A stretch of 64,000 nt of DNA from Nocardioides acrostichi (GCF_015319165.1 NZ_JADIVZ010000010.1:1-64000); one strand, 5' to 3'. Shown: positions 19,154 to 28,093, numbered from the stretch's first letter. The notes: generated from the letters alone by a model not told the origin. Numbers and translations are program-made.

Positions 19154-20148
19154 GCCAGCCCCTGCTCCCGCATGAGGGCTCCCAGCTCGCCGAGCCCGCC
19201 GCGGTCGACGCCGCCGGGAAGCCTCGGCAGCTCGTAGACCGGCACGCCGAGTCCGTCGACGACCTCGCGCTGCGCCACCTCGAGCCGGTGCCGCTCGGCG
19301 TGCTCGGCGGCCTCGGTGAGCAGCGCTCCAGGCAGCGGCGCGGGTACGGGGTCGAGGGCGGCAGCGAGGTCGGCTCTCACCCGCTCGGCGTCCAGGCCGC
19401 CCCGCCCGGCGCGCTCGAGGTCGGCATCCGGGAGCTCGGCGGGGCGGCGCATGTTCACCACCACGCCGCCGACGGGCAGCCCGACCCTGCTCAATTCGGC
19501 GATGCCGTCGGCGGTCTCCTGCACGGGCATCTCCTCGAGCACGGTCACCAGGTGCACGGCGGTGCGGGGCGAGCGGAACAGCGTCATCATCGTGTCGGCC
19601 TGACTCCTGATCGGCCCGACCTTGGCGAGGCCGGCGAGCTCGTCGGAGACGTTGAGGAACTGGGTGATGCGCCCGGTCGGCGGCGCGTCGAGCACGACCG
19701 CGTCGTACTGCGTGGCCCCCTTGTTGCGGCTGTTGCGCTCGACGGCCTCGTAGACCTTGCCGGTGAGCAGCACGTCGCGCACGCCCGGCGCGATGGTGGT
19801 GGCGAAGTCGATGACGCCGAAGCGGTCGAGCGCCCTGCCGGCGCGTCCGAGCCGGTAGTACATCGCGAGGTACTCCAGCAGCGCGGCCTCCGGGTCGATG
19901 TGCAGCGCGTGCACGGACCCTGCTCCGCGGGAGTCGCGCAGGCCGGCGGAGATGCGGCGCTCCTCGTAGGGCAGGGGGTCGACGTCGAACATGCGGGCGA
20001 TGCCCTGACGCCCCTCGACCTCGCAGAGCAGCACGTTCTTGCCGTGGGAGGCGAGGGCCAGGGCCAGGGACGCCGCCACCGTGGACTTGCCGGTGCCGCC
20101 CTTGCCGGTGACCACGTGCAGGCGCACGCGCGGCCAGTCGCTGCTCAC
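19150..20148 (-). CDS. ArsA/Get3-like ATPase, first of a pair
   Basis: The 332-residue protein starts MSSDWPRVRLHVVTGKGGTGKSTVAASLA, with a deviant Walker A (GKGGTGKST). NVLLCEVEGRQGIARMF takes the place of the usual DTDPA switch, and YDAVVLDAPPTGRITQFL is the Walker B region. Compared with its partner it has an unusual E-V-E in the switch, so the two subunits probably differ in catalysis. TAGGGT lies six bases before the GTG at 20148, giving a leaderless promoter for both genes. Confidence 0.88.
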   Translation of the reverse strand: MSSDWPRVRLHVVTGKGGTGKSTVAASLALALASHGKNVLLCEVEGRQGIARMFDVDPLPYEERRISAGLRDSRGAGSVHALHIDPEAALLEYLAMYYRLGRAGRALDRFGVIDFATTIAPGVRDVLLTGKVYEAVERNSRNKGATQYDAVVLDAPPTGRITQFLNVSDELAGLAKVGPIRSQADTMMTLFRSPRTAVHLVTVLEEMPVQETADGIAELSRVGLPVGGVVVNMRRPAELPDADLERAGRGGLDAERVRADLAAALDPVPAPLPGALLTEAAEHAERHRLEVAQREVVDGLGVPVYELPRLPGGVDRGGLGELGALMREQGLA

Positions 20149-20154
20149 GCCCCG

Positions 20155-20160
20155 ACCCTA
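20155..20160 (-). promoter_or_regulatory. -10 box of the ATPase pair, leaderless type
   Basis: TAGGGT on the minus strand, six bases before the GTG at 20148. Confidence 0.5.
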
Positions 20161-20332
20161 GGGCATCGGCCCCCAGCCCGCCCGGCGTCCGGCCGCAGGC
20201 GTCCGTTAGGTGCATCACGGGCTCGTGGAGGGGGGTGGGTCGGCTGGCCGAGGGCGTCGATAGCGTCGTGGCTTTGTGCCGCGAGCACCCCCGAACGTCT
20301 CTCGATCACCACGGACAGCCAGGAGGTACCCG

Positions 20333-21970
20333 ATGACGACCACCCCGCCCACGTCTCGACCCGTAGAGGCCGAGCGCCCACCCGGCTCTCGTCTCCACAT
20401 GGCCGCATCGCGCGTCTTCCTCCCGGCCGCGGCGCTCTTGGTGGTGTTCTCCGCGATCGCCGTGCTCTTCCCGAAGCCGCTCGGCAGGGTGCTCGACGCG
20501 GCCAACTCCGGCGTCATCGAAGATCTCGGCTGGTTCTACGTGCTGGTCGTCACCGGGTTCGTGTTCTTCTCCGTCTGGCTGGCGGTCTCGCCGATGGGCG
20601 GCATCGTGTTGGGCCGCGACGACGAGGAGCCCGAGTTCGGCCTGTTCTCCTGGTTCGCGATGCTCTTCGCGGCCGGCATGGGCATCGGCCTCGTCTACTG
20701 GGGCGTGGCCGAGCCGCTCACGCACTACAACGCGCCGCCGCCGGGCAGCACCGACAACGGCCAGTCCGCCGGCCGCAACGCCATGGACGTCACCTTCCTG
20801 CACTGGGGCCTGCACGCCTGGGCCATCTACGTCGTCGTCGGTCTGGCCATCGCCTACGCGGTGCACCGCAAGGGCCGGCCCATCTCGATCCGCTACGCCC
20901 TCGAGCCGCTCCTCGGCGATAAGGTCAAGGGCTGGTTCGGTGACGTCGTCGATGTCATCGCCATCGTCGGCACCCTCTTCGGCGTCGCCACCTCGCTCGG
21001 CTTCGGCGTCACCCAGGTCGGCAACGGCCTCTCGTTCCTCGGGGTCGTGGACCACGCCGGCACGCCGCTGCTGGTCGGGCTCATCGTCGTCATCACCGCC
21101 TGCGCGCTGGCCTCGGTGCTCACCGGTGTCGACAAGGGCATCAAGATCCTCTCCAACATCAACATGGGCGTCGCCGCGGTGTTCCTGCTGGCCGTGCTGG
21201 TGCTCGGCCCGACGGTGTTCCTGCTCAGCGACTTCGTGACCCAGATCGGCAGCTACCTGCAGAACTTCTTCACGCTCGCGTTCGACGTCCGGCCCTTCCA
21301 GGGCACCGCGGGCCAGGAGTGGCTCTCGGGCTGGACCACCTACTACTGGGGCTGGTGGATGAGCTGGGCGCCGTTCGTCGGCGTGTTCATCGCCCGCATC
21401 TCCCGCGGTCGCACCGTGCGGGAGTTCGTGCTCGGCGTGCTGCTCGTGCCGACGCTGGTGACCATGCTGTGGTTCTCGGTGATGGGTGGCTCGGCCATCT
21501 GGACCGAGATGTTCGGCGGGGGCGGCATCGTCTCCGACGGCACGGTCAACACCGACACCGCCTTGTTCCGGTTCCTCGACACCCTGCCCGCGGGCACGCT
21601 GCTCAGCGTCGTCGCGATGGTGCTGGTGGTCATCTTCTTCGTGACCAGCTCCGACTCCGGCTCGTTCGTGGTCGACATGCTCGCCGAGGGCGGCGACCTC
21701 GACCCGCCGCTGTGGAGCCGCGCCTTCTGGGCGTCGATGGAGGGCATCGTCGCCGCTGTGCTGCTCGCCGCCGGAGGGCTCGCCGCGCTGCGCACCATGT
21801 CGATCCTGGTCGCTGCTCCCTTCAGCGTCGTGATGGTGCTGATGGCGGTCGCCACCGCCAAGGCGCTGCTGGCCGAGAACCGTGTGATCCAGCGGCGCAA
21901 GCGGCGGTGGCTGGCCGAGCAGGTCGCCGAGGAGCTGCGCGGGAGCGGCGAGCTGCCCACGGTGAAGTAG
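20333..21970 (+). CDS. BCCT-family betaine/choline/carnitine transporter
   Basis: The ATG at 20333 follows AGGAGG at 20321-20326 and gives 545 residues with about 12 membrane helices. The BCCT signature is clear: GMGIGLVYWGVAEPLTHY, then the tryptophan-rich WTTYYWGWWMSWAPFVGVFI with ARISRGRTVREF after it, and VTSSDSGSFVVDML near the end. Such carriers import glycine betaine or choline with sodium or protons for osmoprotection. The C-terminus has a basic cluster (RVIQRRKRRWLAEQ), as in osmosensing relatives. It stands alone, with its own promoter in the 173 bp upstream. Confidence 0.94.
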   Translation: MTTTPPTSRPVEAERPPGSRLHMAASRVFLPAAALLVVFSAIAVLFPKPLGRVLDAANSGVIEDLGWFYVLVVTGFVFFSVWLAVSPMGGIVLGRDDEEPEFGLFSWFAMLFAAGMGIGLVYWGVAEPLTHYNAPPPGSTDNGQSAGRNAMDVTFLHWGLHAWAIYVVVGLAIAYAVHRKGRPISIRYALEPLLGDKVKGWFGDVVDVIAIVGTLFGVATSLGFGVTQVGNGLSFLGVVDHAGTPLLVGLIVVITACALASVLTGVDKGIKILSNINMGVAAVFLLAVLVLGPTVFLLSDFVTQIGSYLQNFFTLAFDVRPFQGTAGQEWLSGWTTYYWGWWMSWAPFVGVFIARISRGRTVREFVLGVLLVPTLVTMLWFSVMGGSAIWTEMFGGGGIVSDGTVNTDTALFRFLDTLPAGTLLSVVAMVLVVIFFVTSSDSGSFVVDMLAEGGDLDPPLWSRAFWASMEGIVAAVLLAAGGLAALRTMSILVAAPFSVVMVLMAVATAKALLAENRVIQRRKRRWLAEQVAEELRGSGELPTVK

Positions 21971-22026
21971 CGGCGGCGTCCTGGTCAGGGTCTGGCGCCG
22001 GCCCTGCGCATGAGTAGGGTCGGCCC

Positions 22027-22179
22027 ATGACCACCTGGGAGTACCAAGTCGCACCGATCCCGCTGCACAACGAGGCGCTGATGCTGAACAACTTCGGCGC
22101 CGACGGCTGGGAGCTGGTGACCATCCACAGCAACGACCAGGGCGGCCTCGTCGCCTTCTTGAAGCGGCCCCAGCAGTGA
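22027..22179 (+). CDS. 50-aa DUF4177-like protein
   Basis: This short gene begins MTTWEYQVAPIPLHNEALML and contains GADGWELVTI, the core of DUF4177-type small proteins. TAGGGT at 22015-22020 is six bases upstream of the ATG, so it heads a leaderless operon. Its TGA overlaps the GTG of the RidA gene. M. tuberculosis has an equivalent small gene before Rv3678c. Function unknown. Confidence 0.85.
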   Translation: MTTWEYQVAPIPLHNEALMLNNFGADGWELVTIHSNDQGGLVAFLKRPQQ

Positions 22180-22637
22180 CCTCGCCGGAGGACCGGCTGG
22201 CCGCGATGGGCCTGGCCGTGCCGGAGGTCGCGAAACCCGTCGCGGTCTACGTGCCGGCTGTGCGCAGCGGTGCGCACGTCTTCACCTCCGGCCAGCTGCC
22301 GATGCGCGCGGGCGAGCTGATCCAGACCGGCAAGGTCGGCGGTGAGGTGAGCGCCGAGGAGGCCTACGCCTGCGCTCAGCAGTGCGCGCTCAACGCCATC
22401 GCCGCGGTCAAGGCCGAGGTCGGCGACCTGGCCCGCGTCACCCGCGTGGTCAAGGTCGTGTGCTTCGTGGCGTCCACGCCCGACTTCACCGGGCAGCCCG
22501 GCGTCGCCAACGGTGCCAGCGAACTGCTCGGCGAGGTGTTCGGCGACGCCGGCGTGCACGCCCGTTCGGCCGTCGGTGTGCCCGTGCTGCCCCTCGACGC
22601 CCCCGTCGAGGTGGAGATCGTCGTCGAGGTCGCCTGA
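22176..22637 (+). CDS. RidA-family protein
   Basis: A 153-residue member of the RidA/YjgF group, with HVFTSGQLPMRAGELIQTGKVGG near the N-terminus, CALNAIAAVKAEVGDLARV and a C-terminal HARSAVGVPVLPLDAPVEVE. Classical RidA hydrolyses reactive enamines using an Arg in the R-(S/T)-x-x-x-V region; here HARSAVGV retains it. It overlaps both neighbours, so it is part of a coupled operon with the NUDIX and MBL genes. Confidence 0.9.
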   Translation: MTSPEDRLAAMGLAVPEVAKPVAVYVPAVRSGAHVFTSGQLPMRAGELIQTGKVGGEVSAEEAYACAQQCALNAIAAVKAEVGDLARVTRVVKVVCFVASTPDFTGQPGVANGASELLGEVFGDAGVHARSAVGVPVLPLDAPVEVEIVVEVA

Positions 22638-23569
22638 TGGCCTCGCCGCAGCAACCGGCCGGGCACCCCCGCATCCCGCTGCCGCCCGTGCCGCTGCCCG
22701 ACGAGGTCGTGGCACTGGCCGCGGAGTTCGACGACGGACGCCGTTCACCCGCCGTGCCGCGCAACGCCGCCACGGTGGTGCTGCTCCGCGACGGCGACAC
22801 CGGACCGGAGGCCTACTACCTGCGCCGGCAGCGCTCCATGGACTTTGCCGGCGGTATGGCCGTGTTCCCCGGCGGCGGGGTCGACGCGCGCGACTTCGAC
22901 GCCGACCTGGGCGAGGGCGCCTGGGCCGGGCCCGCGCCGTCGGAGTGGGCCGAGGTGCTGGGCGTCGAGGAGGATCTCGCGGTCGCGCTCGTGTGCGCGG
23001 CAGTGCGCGAGACCTTCGAGGAGTCCGGTGTGCTGCTGGCCGGTCCGTCGGTCGACGCGGTCGTCGACGACACCACGAGCGACGACTGGGAGCACGACCG
23101 TGCGGCCCTGGAGTCGCGCGACCTCGCCTTCACCGACTTCCTGGCCAGGCGGAGCCTGGTGCTGCGCACCGACCTGCTCGGTGTCTGGGACGCCTGGCTC
23201 ACGCCCGCCTTCGAGCCCAAGCGCTACGCCACCTGGTTCTTCGTGGCCCGGCTGCCCGAGGGGCAGCGGACCCGCGACGTGTCGACGGAGTCGTCGTCGG
23301 TCACGTGGCTGCCTGCGGGTGGCGCTGTCGACCAGGCCGAGGCCGGCGAGCTGGCGATGATGCCGCCGACGTACCTCACGTCGCTGGAGGTCTCGGGGTT
23401 CGGTGACGTCGACGCGCTGCTCGCCGAGGCACGCGGGCGTTCGGCCTCGATGCACTGCCCGAGTGTCGAGCCGCTCTCCGAGGGCCTGGGTGAGGGCTGG
23501 ACCCTCTCGATGCCGGCGCGGCACCGTCCGCTGCTGACGGCGCGGCGCGAGGAGAGGGGCCGGGCGTGA
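22637..23569 (+). CDS. NUDIX hydrolase
   Basis: The 310-residue protein begins in a TGATG overlap with the RidA gene. The NUDIX box is split from its glycine-rich start: FPGGGVDARDFD at about 80 and AAVRETFEESGVLLA later, so the usual 23-residue spacing is expanded by an insert, a pattern I associate with larger actinobacterial NUDIX proteins. The substrate cannot be told. The FFVARLPEGQ strand and the ESSSVTWLPA block fit the second half of the fold. Confidence 0.85.
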   Translation: MASPQQPAGHPRIPLPPVPLPDEVVALAAEFDDGRRSPAVPRNAATVVLLRDGDTGPEAYYLRRQRSMDFAGGMAVFPGGGVDARDFDADLGEGAWAGPAPSEWAEVLGVEEDLAVALVCAAVRETFEESGVLLAGPSVDAVVDDTTSDDWEHDRAALESRDLAFTDFLARRSLVLRTDLLGVWDAWLTPAFEPKRYATWFFVARLPEGQRTRDVSTESSSVTWLPAGGAVDQAEAGELAMMPPTYLTSLEVSGFGDVDALLAEARGRSASMHCPSVEPLSEGLGEGWTLSMPARHRPLLTARREERGRA

Positions 23570-24387
23570 CGTCGTCCGGCACCGGCTGGAGTGGCGGCGC
23601 CTTCGGCGACCGCGCGCAGTGCGTGCTCGCACCGAACGCCGACACGATGACGCTCGACGGCACCAACACCTGGGTGCTGCGCGAGCCCGGAGCGCAACGC
23701 TGCGTCGTGATCGACCCCGGCCCGATGATCGAGTCGCATCTCGACGCGATCGCGCAGGCCGCCGGGGGTCGCGGCAACGTCGGCGCCGTGCTGCTCACCC
23801 ACCACCACCACGACCACAGCGAGGCGGCGAAGGAGTTCGCGCAGCGCATGGGGTGCGGGGTCCGGGCCCTCGACCCGGAGTACCGGCTCGGGTCGGAGGG
23901 GCTCGGTGACGGCGATGTCGTCGAGGTCGACGGGCTGGAGGTGCACGTCGTCGGCACGCCCGGCCACACCGCGGACTCGCTGTCGTTCCTGCTGCCCGCC
24001 GAGCGTGCCGTGCTCACCGGCGACACCGTACTGGGGCGTGGCACCACCGTGGTCGCGCACCCGGACGGCGAGCTCGGCGCCTACCTCGGCTCGCTCGACC
24101 GGCTGCATGCGCTGGCCGAGGCGCAGGAGGCCACCGTCGTGTGGCCCGGACACGGCCCGGTGATCGACGACGCGCTCGGCGCGATCGACTTCTACATCTC
24201 CCACCGCCGCGAGCGGCTCGCCCAGGTCGAGACCGCCTGGCGGTCACTGCTCGAGCGTCACGATCCGCCGGCTACGGACGACCTGCCGATGGCCGTCGTC
24301 GAGATCGTGTACAGCGACGTCGACCCCGTGCTCTGGGGTGCTGCCGAGTGGTCGGTGCGCGCCCAACTCGCCTACCTCCAACGCTGA
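23566..24387 (+). CDS. MBL-fold metallohydrolase
   Basis: A 273-residue metallo-beta-lactamase-fold hydrolase with the two-metal motif LLTHHHHDHSEAA, GTPGHTADSLSF, LTGDTVLGRGT and a final VWPGHGPVI. It has the size and order of the LACTB2/Rv3677c group, whose human relative is an endoribonuclease; substrate here unknown. Its GTG overlaps the NUDIX stop. The stop codon is the first base triplet of a repeat cluster. Confidence 0.92.
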   Translation: MTSSGTGWSGGAFGDRAQCVLAPNADTMTLDGTNTWVLREPGAQRCVVIDPGPMIESHLDAIAQAAGGRGNVGAVLLTHHHHDHSEAAKEFAQRMGCGVRALDPEYRLGSEGLGDGDVVEVDGLEVHVVGTPGHTADSLSFLLPAERAVLTGDTVLGRGTTVVAHPDGELGAYLGSLDRLHALAEAQEATVVWPGHGPVIDDALGAIDFYISHRRERLAQVETAWRSLLERHDPPATDDLPMAVVEIVYSDVDPVLWGAAEWSVRAQLAYLQR

Positions 24388-24519
24388 CCCGGCGCCAGTT
24401 TTCAGGTGACCCGGCGCCAGTTTTCAGGTGACCTGCCACGTTTTTGCTGGTGCTGTGAAAACTCGTGGCAGTTGGAGTGAAAGTTGGCGACGGGTCACCT
24501 GAAAACTCGTGGCAGGTCA
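24385..24519. repeat. inverted and tandem repeat cluster joining two convergent stops
   Basis: A 22-bp unit, TGACCCGGCGCC followed by AGTTTTCAGG, occurs at 24385-24406 and 24407-24428, with a decayed third unit after it. Related sequence in inverse orientation (CCTGAAAACTCGTGGCAGG) is at 24497-24515, and a shorter copy at 24457-24471. The first unit begins with the MBL-gene stop and the last inverted unit ends with the stop of the opposite gene. Confidence 0.9.
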
Positions 24520-25899
24520 GCGAGGACGGCGGGTGACCACGGTGGCGGCTCCGGCTACAGCGAAGACGACGAGGATCGTCAGCGCGATGGTGAACGCCCA
24601 GCGGTCGGGGCTCCAGGGCCAGTGGGGGCCGGGCCGGTCGACGGTGTGCGGTGGCGTGCCCAGCAGGTCGGTGGCGATGCTCGGGGTGACGCCGGGGCCG
24701 AGCGTCACGAGGGTGCGAGGCTCGGTCGGCCGTCGCACCGTGACGGCCTCGATGTGGTGCCCTTCCCGCCACGCATCGGTCACGAGAGTGTCCCCCGACC
24801 AGGCCAGGGGCCGGGTCTGCGCCGAGTCCGGGCCATCGTCGGCCACCAGGCGCCACCTCCCTGAGGGCACGTCGATGACGAGCAGGCCCTCCCCGTCGGC
24901 ACCCACCGCGACCTGCGTTCCGTCGGGAGACAGCAGGGCCGAGTCGACGGCGTGACCGGTCCGGCTCCACCGGATGGACCGGGGAACTCTCGCGGTGGGA
25001 CCGGTGACGAATGCCTGCGATCCCCGACTGTTCCGAGCGGGCAGCAGCGTGAGGCGGCGCCCGCTCACAACGACCCCCGCTCCGTCGTCGTCGACGCTGA
25101 CGGTGCTGTTCCTCGGGGCGCGCTTGTGCACCTGTTCGTCACGCCCGGGGCCGGCGATGCCGACGAGGGGTGTGTGCCCGCCGATCGACGACGCCGTCCA
25201 GCTGGTCGTGCGGAACCCCGACCAGGCGAGCCACGTACCGCCCGACGACCACGAGATGTCGGTGACAGCCACGCCCGCACCGCCGGTCAGTGGGATCGAT
25301 CGCTGGACCTCGCCGGTGGGCAGGTCGACGATCCGGATACCGGTCGTGACCGTGGCCGAACGGCCCGGCCCGTCGAGGTCGGCGTACCCGTAAGCCAGGT
25401 GCGTGCCGTCGGGGGAGAGGGCCAGGAAGGTGTAGGGGGTGTAACCGATCCAGGTCGAGGCCGCCTCGGTGCTGGTGAGCTGGAAACCGGGCAGGTCCAG
25501 CAGGTGGTAGCCGCCGGCCGCCGCGTCGACGACGACCGGGAGACCCTCGGCGGTGACCCAGGCCGCGGCGCCCACCCCGGTGTGCAGGTCGTCGGTCACG
25601 ATGTCGTGCACCCAGGCGCCGTCGCTGCGATCGGCCAGGCGCGCAGGCACTCCCTGTAAGCGGTCAGGCACCCCCAACGAACGGGACGGATCCGCGGGCT
25701 GCACCGTGCCGGTGTCGAGCCTGGCGACGAGCAGCGGGGCGAGCCCGAGCAGCACCACGAGGGCGAGGGCCCCCAGGGCACGCACGGTCACGGCGCGGCG
25801 GTGCCGACGGCGTCCGCGGGCCCAGGTGTCGGCGGGGATGTCGAGGGACGGAGCGTCGGCCGCCAGTCGCTCGAGGTGGTCCTTCAGCGTGTCGGTCAT
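24517..25899 (-). CDS. membrane partner of the sigma factor (beta-propeller domain)
   Basis: The ATG at 25899 has GGAGGAG upstream and overlaps the sigma-factor stop as ATGA. The 460 residues have a short cytoplasmic N-terminus (MTDTLKDHLERLAADAP), a membrane helix near 38-57, a long extracellular beta-rich domain with TolB/WD-like turns (LALSPDGTHLAYGYADLDGP, LLSPDGTQVAVGADGEGLLV), and a second membrane helix near the C-terminus. Gene order suggests an anti-sigma or signal-sensing partner, but no zinc-type anti-sigma motif is visible in the short N-terminus. Confidence 0.8.
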   Translation of the reverse strand: MTDTLKDHLERLAADAPSLDIPADTWARGRRRHRRAVTVRALGALALVVLLGLAPLLVARLDTGTVQPADPSRSLGVPDRLQGVPARLADRSDGAWVHDIVTDDLHTGVGAAAWVTAEGLPVVVDAAAGGYHLLDLPGFQLTSTEAASTWIGYTPYTFLALSPDGTHLAYGYADLDGPGRSATVTTGIRIVDLPTGEVQRSIPLTGGAGVAVTDISWSSGGTWLAWSGFRTTSWTASSIGGHTPLVGIAGPGRDEQVHKRAPRNSTVSVDDDGAGVVVSGRRLTLLPARNSRGSQAFVTGPTARVPRSIRWSRTGHAVDSALLSPDGTQVAVGADGEGLLVIDVPSGRWRLVADDGPDSAQTRPLAWSGDTLVTDAWREGHHIEAVTVRRPTEPRTLVTLGPGVTPSIATDLLGTPPHTVDRPGPHWPWSPDRWAFTIALTILVVFAVAGAATVVTRRPR

Positions 25900-26414
25900 G
25901 GCCTCTCCTCCACCAGTTCCGCGAGATGGGGCGCCAGGACGCGGAGACGATCGAGCGCCTGGCGGGTCGTCGACTTCACGGTGCCGCGGCTGATGCCGAG
26001 CGCGTCGGCTGTCTGGCTCTCGGTGAGATCTTCGAAGAAGCGCAGCACCAGCACGGTGCGCTGTTTGACGGTGAGGCCGGCCAACGCGTCGGCGATGCTG
26101 AGCCGCAGGTCGGTGTCGCACACCGGTGATGCGGCGTCGAAGCCTCCGAGGTCGTGCTCGCGGACCTCGCCACGCTTGCGCCAGGCCGAGACCTGCAGGT
26201 GATACATGGTGCGGCGCACGTAGGCCTCGGGGGAGGTCTCGATGCGGCGCCAGTGCTCGGCGGCCCTGAGCAGCGCCGACTGCACGAGATCCTCGGCGGC
26301 GTGGGCGTCGCCGGTGAGCAGATACGCCGTCCTGCCCAGCGCGGTCGTGCGGGCGCGCACGAAGGACTCGAACGACGCCTCGCGCGCCGCCAGCCTCTCC
26401 TTACGCGTGCCCAC
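25896..26414 (-). CDS. SigE-family ECF RNA polymerase sigma factor
   Basis: A 172-residue sigma-70 relative. Region 2 is FESFVRARTTALGRTAYLLTG followed by HAAEDLVQSALLRAAEHWRR; region 4 is ALAGLTVKQRTVLVLRFFED with ESQTADALGISRGTVKSTTR. The FxxFVRAR...LxRTAYLLTGDxxxAEDLVQ pattern is typical of the actinobacterial SigE family. It is co-translated with the membrane protein downstream. Confidence 0.93.
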   Translation of the reverse strand: MGTRKERLAAREASFESFVRARTTALGRTAYLLTGDAHAAEDLVQSALLRAAEHWRRIETSPEAYVRRTMYHLQVSAWRKRGEVREHDLGGFDAASPVCDTDLRLSIADALAGLTVKQRTVLVLRFFEDLTESQTADALGISRGTVKSTTRQALDRLRVLAPHLAELVEERP

Positions 26415-26514
26415 CGCTCACCTCTCTCACCTGCTCAGACGCAGCAGAGGAGGGAAATGGGGTCAGCTGGTGAGGACTTTCCCAGGGTTTCGCAGCGGGC
26501 TGCTCGGGGAGGGG

Positions 26515-27192
26515 TCAGCGAGCGCGGCGGGAAAGCCGCTCGACGTCCATGAGGACGACCGAGCGAGGCTCCAGGCGCAGCCAACCGCGGGAGGCGAAGT
26601 CGGCGAGCGCCTTGTTGACCGTCTCGCGGGAAGCGCCGACCAGCTGGGCGAGCTCCTCCTGGGTGAGGTCGTGGTGCACGTGCACGCCGTCGTCCGCGGT
26701 GCGGCCGAAGCGGTCGGCGAGGTCGAGCAGTGCCTTGGCCACGCGGCCGGGGACGTCGGAGAACACCAGGTCGGCGACGACGTCGTTGGCCTTGCGCAGC
26801 CGTCCGGCGAGCTGGGAGAGCAGGCCGCGGGCGACCACCGGGCGGCCCTCGAGCCAGCGCAGCAGATCCTCGTGGGAGAGCGAGGCGAAGGTGGTCTCGG
26901 TGACGGCGGTGACGGTGGCCGAGCGTGGGCCCGGGTCGAAGAGCGAGAGCTCGCCGAACATCTGACCGGGGCCGAGGATCGCCAGCAGGTTCTCGCGCCC
27001 GTCGACGGAACTGCGGCCGAGCTTCACCTTGCCGTCGAGCACGATGTAGAGCTTGTCGCCGGAGTCACCCTCGCGGAACAGCACCTCGCCGCGGCGCAGC
27101 CGGGTCTCGCTCATGGAGGCGCGCAGCGCGGTGGCGGCCTCGTCGTCGAGTGCGCCGAACAGCGGCGCCTGACGCAGTACGTCGTTGTCCAC
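26515..27192 (-). CDS. crp: CRP/FNR-family transcription regulator
   Basis: The GTG at 27192, preceded by AAGGAGGT, gives 225 residues. The N-terminal cyclic-nucleotide domain shows FREGDSGDKLYIVLDGKVKLG and the phosphate cassette GELSLFDPGPRSATVTA; the C-terminal winged helix has LTQEELAQLVGASRETVNKA. This is the CRP of M. tuberculosis (Rv3676) and GlxR of corynebacteria, which bind cAMP and control carbon, respiration and resuscitation genes. A CRP-like site 63 bp upstream suggests autoregulation. Confidence 0.95.
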   Translation of the reverse strand: MDNDVLRQAPLFGALDDEAATALRASMSETRLRRGEVLFREGDSGDKLYIVLDGKVKLGRSSVDGRENLLAILGPGQMFGELSLFDPGPRSATVTAVTETTFASLSHEDLLRWLEGRPVVARGLLSQLAGRLRKANDVVADLVFSDVPGRVAKALLDLADRFGRTADDGVHVHHDLTQEELAQLVGASRETVNKALADFASRGWLRLEPRSVVLMDVERLSRRAR

Positions 27193-27254
27193 GCTGACCT
27201 CCTTCTCTGGGGGCGTCCCCCAGGGGCGGGGCGCTCGCAGACATGATCCTAGCC

Positions 27255-27270
27255 AGTGTGATTGGTCACA
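27255..27270. promoter_or_regulatory. CRP-like operator between crp and nth
   Basis: AGTGTGATTGGTCACA reads as GTGT-N6-TCACA, one base from the actinobacterial CRP consensus GTGA-N6-TCAC. The same bases also form a tighter TGTGA-N4-TCACA palindrome. It is 63 bp before crp and about 115 bp before nth. Confidence 0.55.
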
Positions 27271-27372
27271 GGGTAAACGGGTGCTCCGGCCGCGCGTCGA
27301 GCCCCGTCGCGAGAGGCGGCCGACGGCGCCGCGGACGAGGCCTGCGCCGCTCCCTTTGTCGGCACCGTCTCG

Positions 27373-27378
27373 TACCCT
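27373..27378 (+). promoter_or_regulatory. -10 box of nth, leaderless type
   Basis: TACCCT, seven bases before the chosen GTG at 27386. Confidence 0.5.
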
Positions 27379-27385
27379 GATCGAC

Positions 27386-28093
27386 GTGTCCGCACCCGCC
27401 ACCTCCCGCACCTCCCTGGTGCGCCGGGCCCGCAAGACCGACCGGGTGCTGGCGCAGACCTACCCCGACGCGCGGTGCGAGCTCGACTTCGACGACCCCT
27501 TCCAGCTGCTCGTCGTCACGGTGCTCTCGGCGCAGACCACCGACAAGCGCGTCAATGCCGTGCGACCGACGCTCTTCGCCGCCTATCCGGACGCCGCCGC
27601 GATGGCCGCCGCCGATCGCGAGACGCTCGAGGGCATCGTCGGCCCGCTCGGGTTCTTCCGCGCGAAGACCGAGTCGCTGCTCAAGCTCTCCGCGGCGCTG
27701 ATGGCCGACCACGGCGGCCAGGTGCCGGGGCGGCTCGAGGACCTCGTCAAGCTGCCGGGCGTGGGGCGCAAGACCGCCAACGTGGTGTTGGGCAACGCTT
27801 TCGGAGTCCCCGGCATCACCGTCGACACCCACTTCGGCCGGCTCGCGCGCCGCCTGGGCTGGACCGAGCAGACCGACCCGGTGAAGGTCGAGCACGAGGT
27901 CGGCGCGCTATTCGAGAAGCGCGACTGGACCATGCTCTCCCACCACCTCATCTGGCACGGACGCCGTCGCTGCCACGCCCAGAAGCCGGCCTGCGGGGCG
28001 TGCCCCGTCGCACGGTGGTGCCCGTCGTACGGCGAGGGTCCGACCGATCCCGAGGTGGCCGCGAAGCTGGTCAAGACCGAGGGCCGCGCGTGA
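27386..28093 (+). CDS. nth: endonuclease III
   Basis: A 235-residue DNA glycosylase/AP lyase for oxidised pyrimidines. Visible are VTVLSAQTTDKRVN, the helix-hairpin-helix LPGVGRKTANVVL with the catalytic Lys, VDTHFGRLARRLG with the catalytic Asp, and a [4Fe-4S] loop C-x6-C-x2-C-x5-C (CHAQKPACGACPVARWC). The GTG start is set by the -10 box and the usual N-terminal length. The stop overlaps the next gene. Confidence 0.96.
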   Translation: MSAPATSRTSLVRRARKTDRVLAQTYPDARCELDFDDPFQLLVVTVLSAQTTDKRVNAVRPTLFAAYPDAAAMAAADRETLEGIVGPLGFFRAKTESLLKLSAALMADHGGQVPGRLEDLVKLPGVGRKTANVVLGNAFGVPGITVDTHFGRLARRLGWTEQTDPVKVEHEVGALFEKRDWTMLSHHLIWHGRRRCHAQKPACGACPVARWCPSYGEGPTDPEVAAKLVKTEGRA

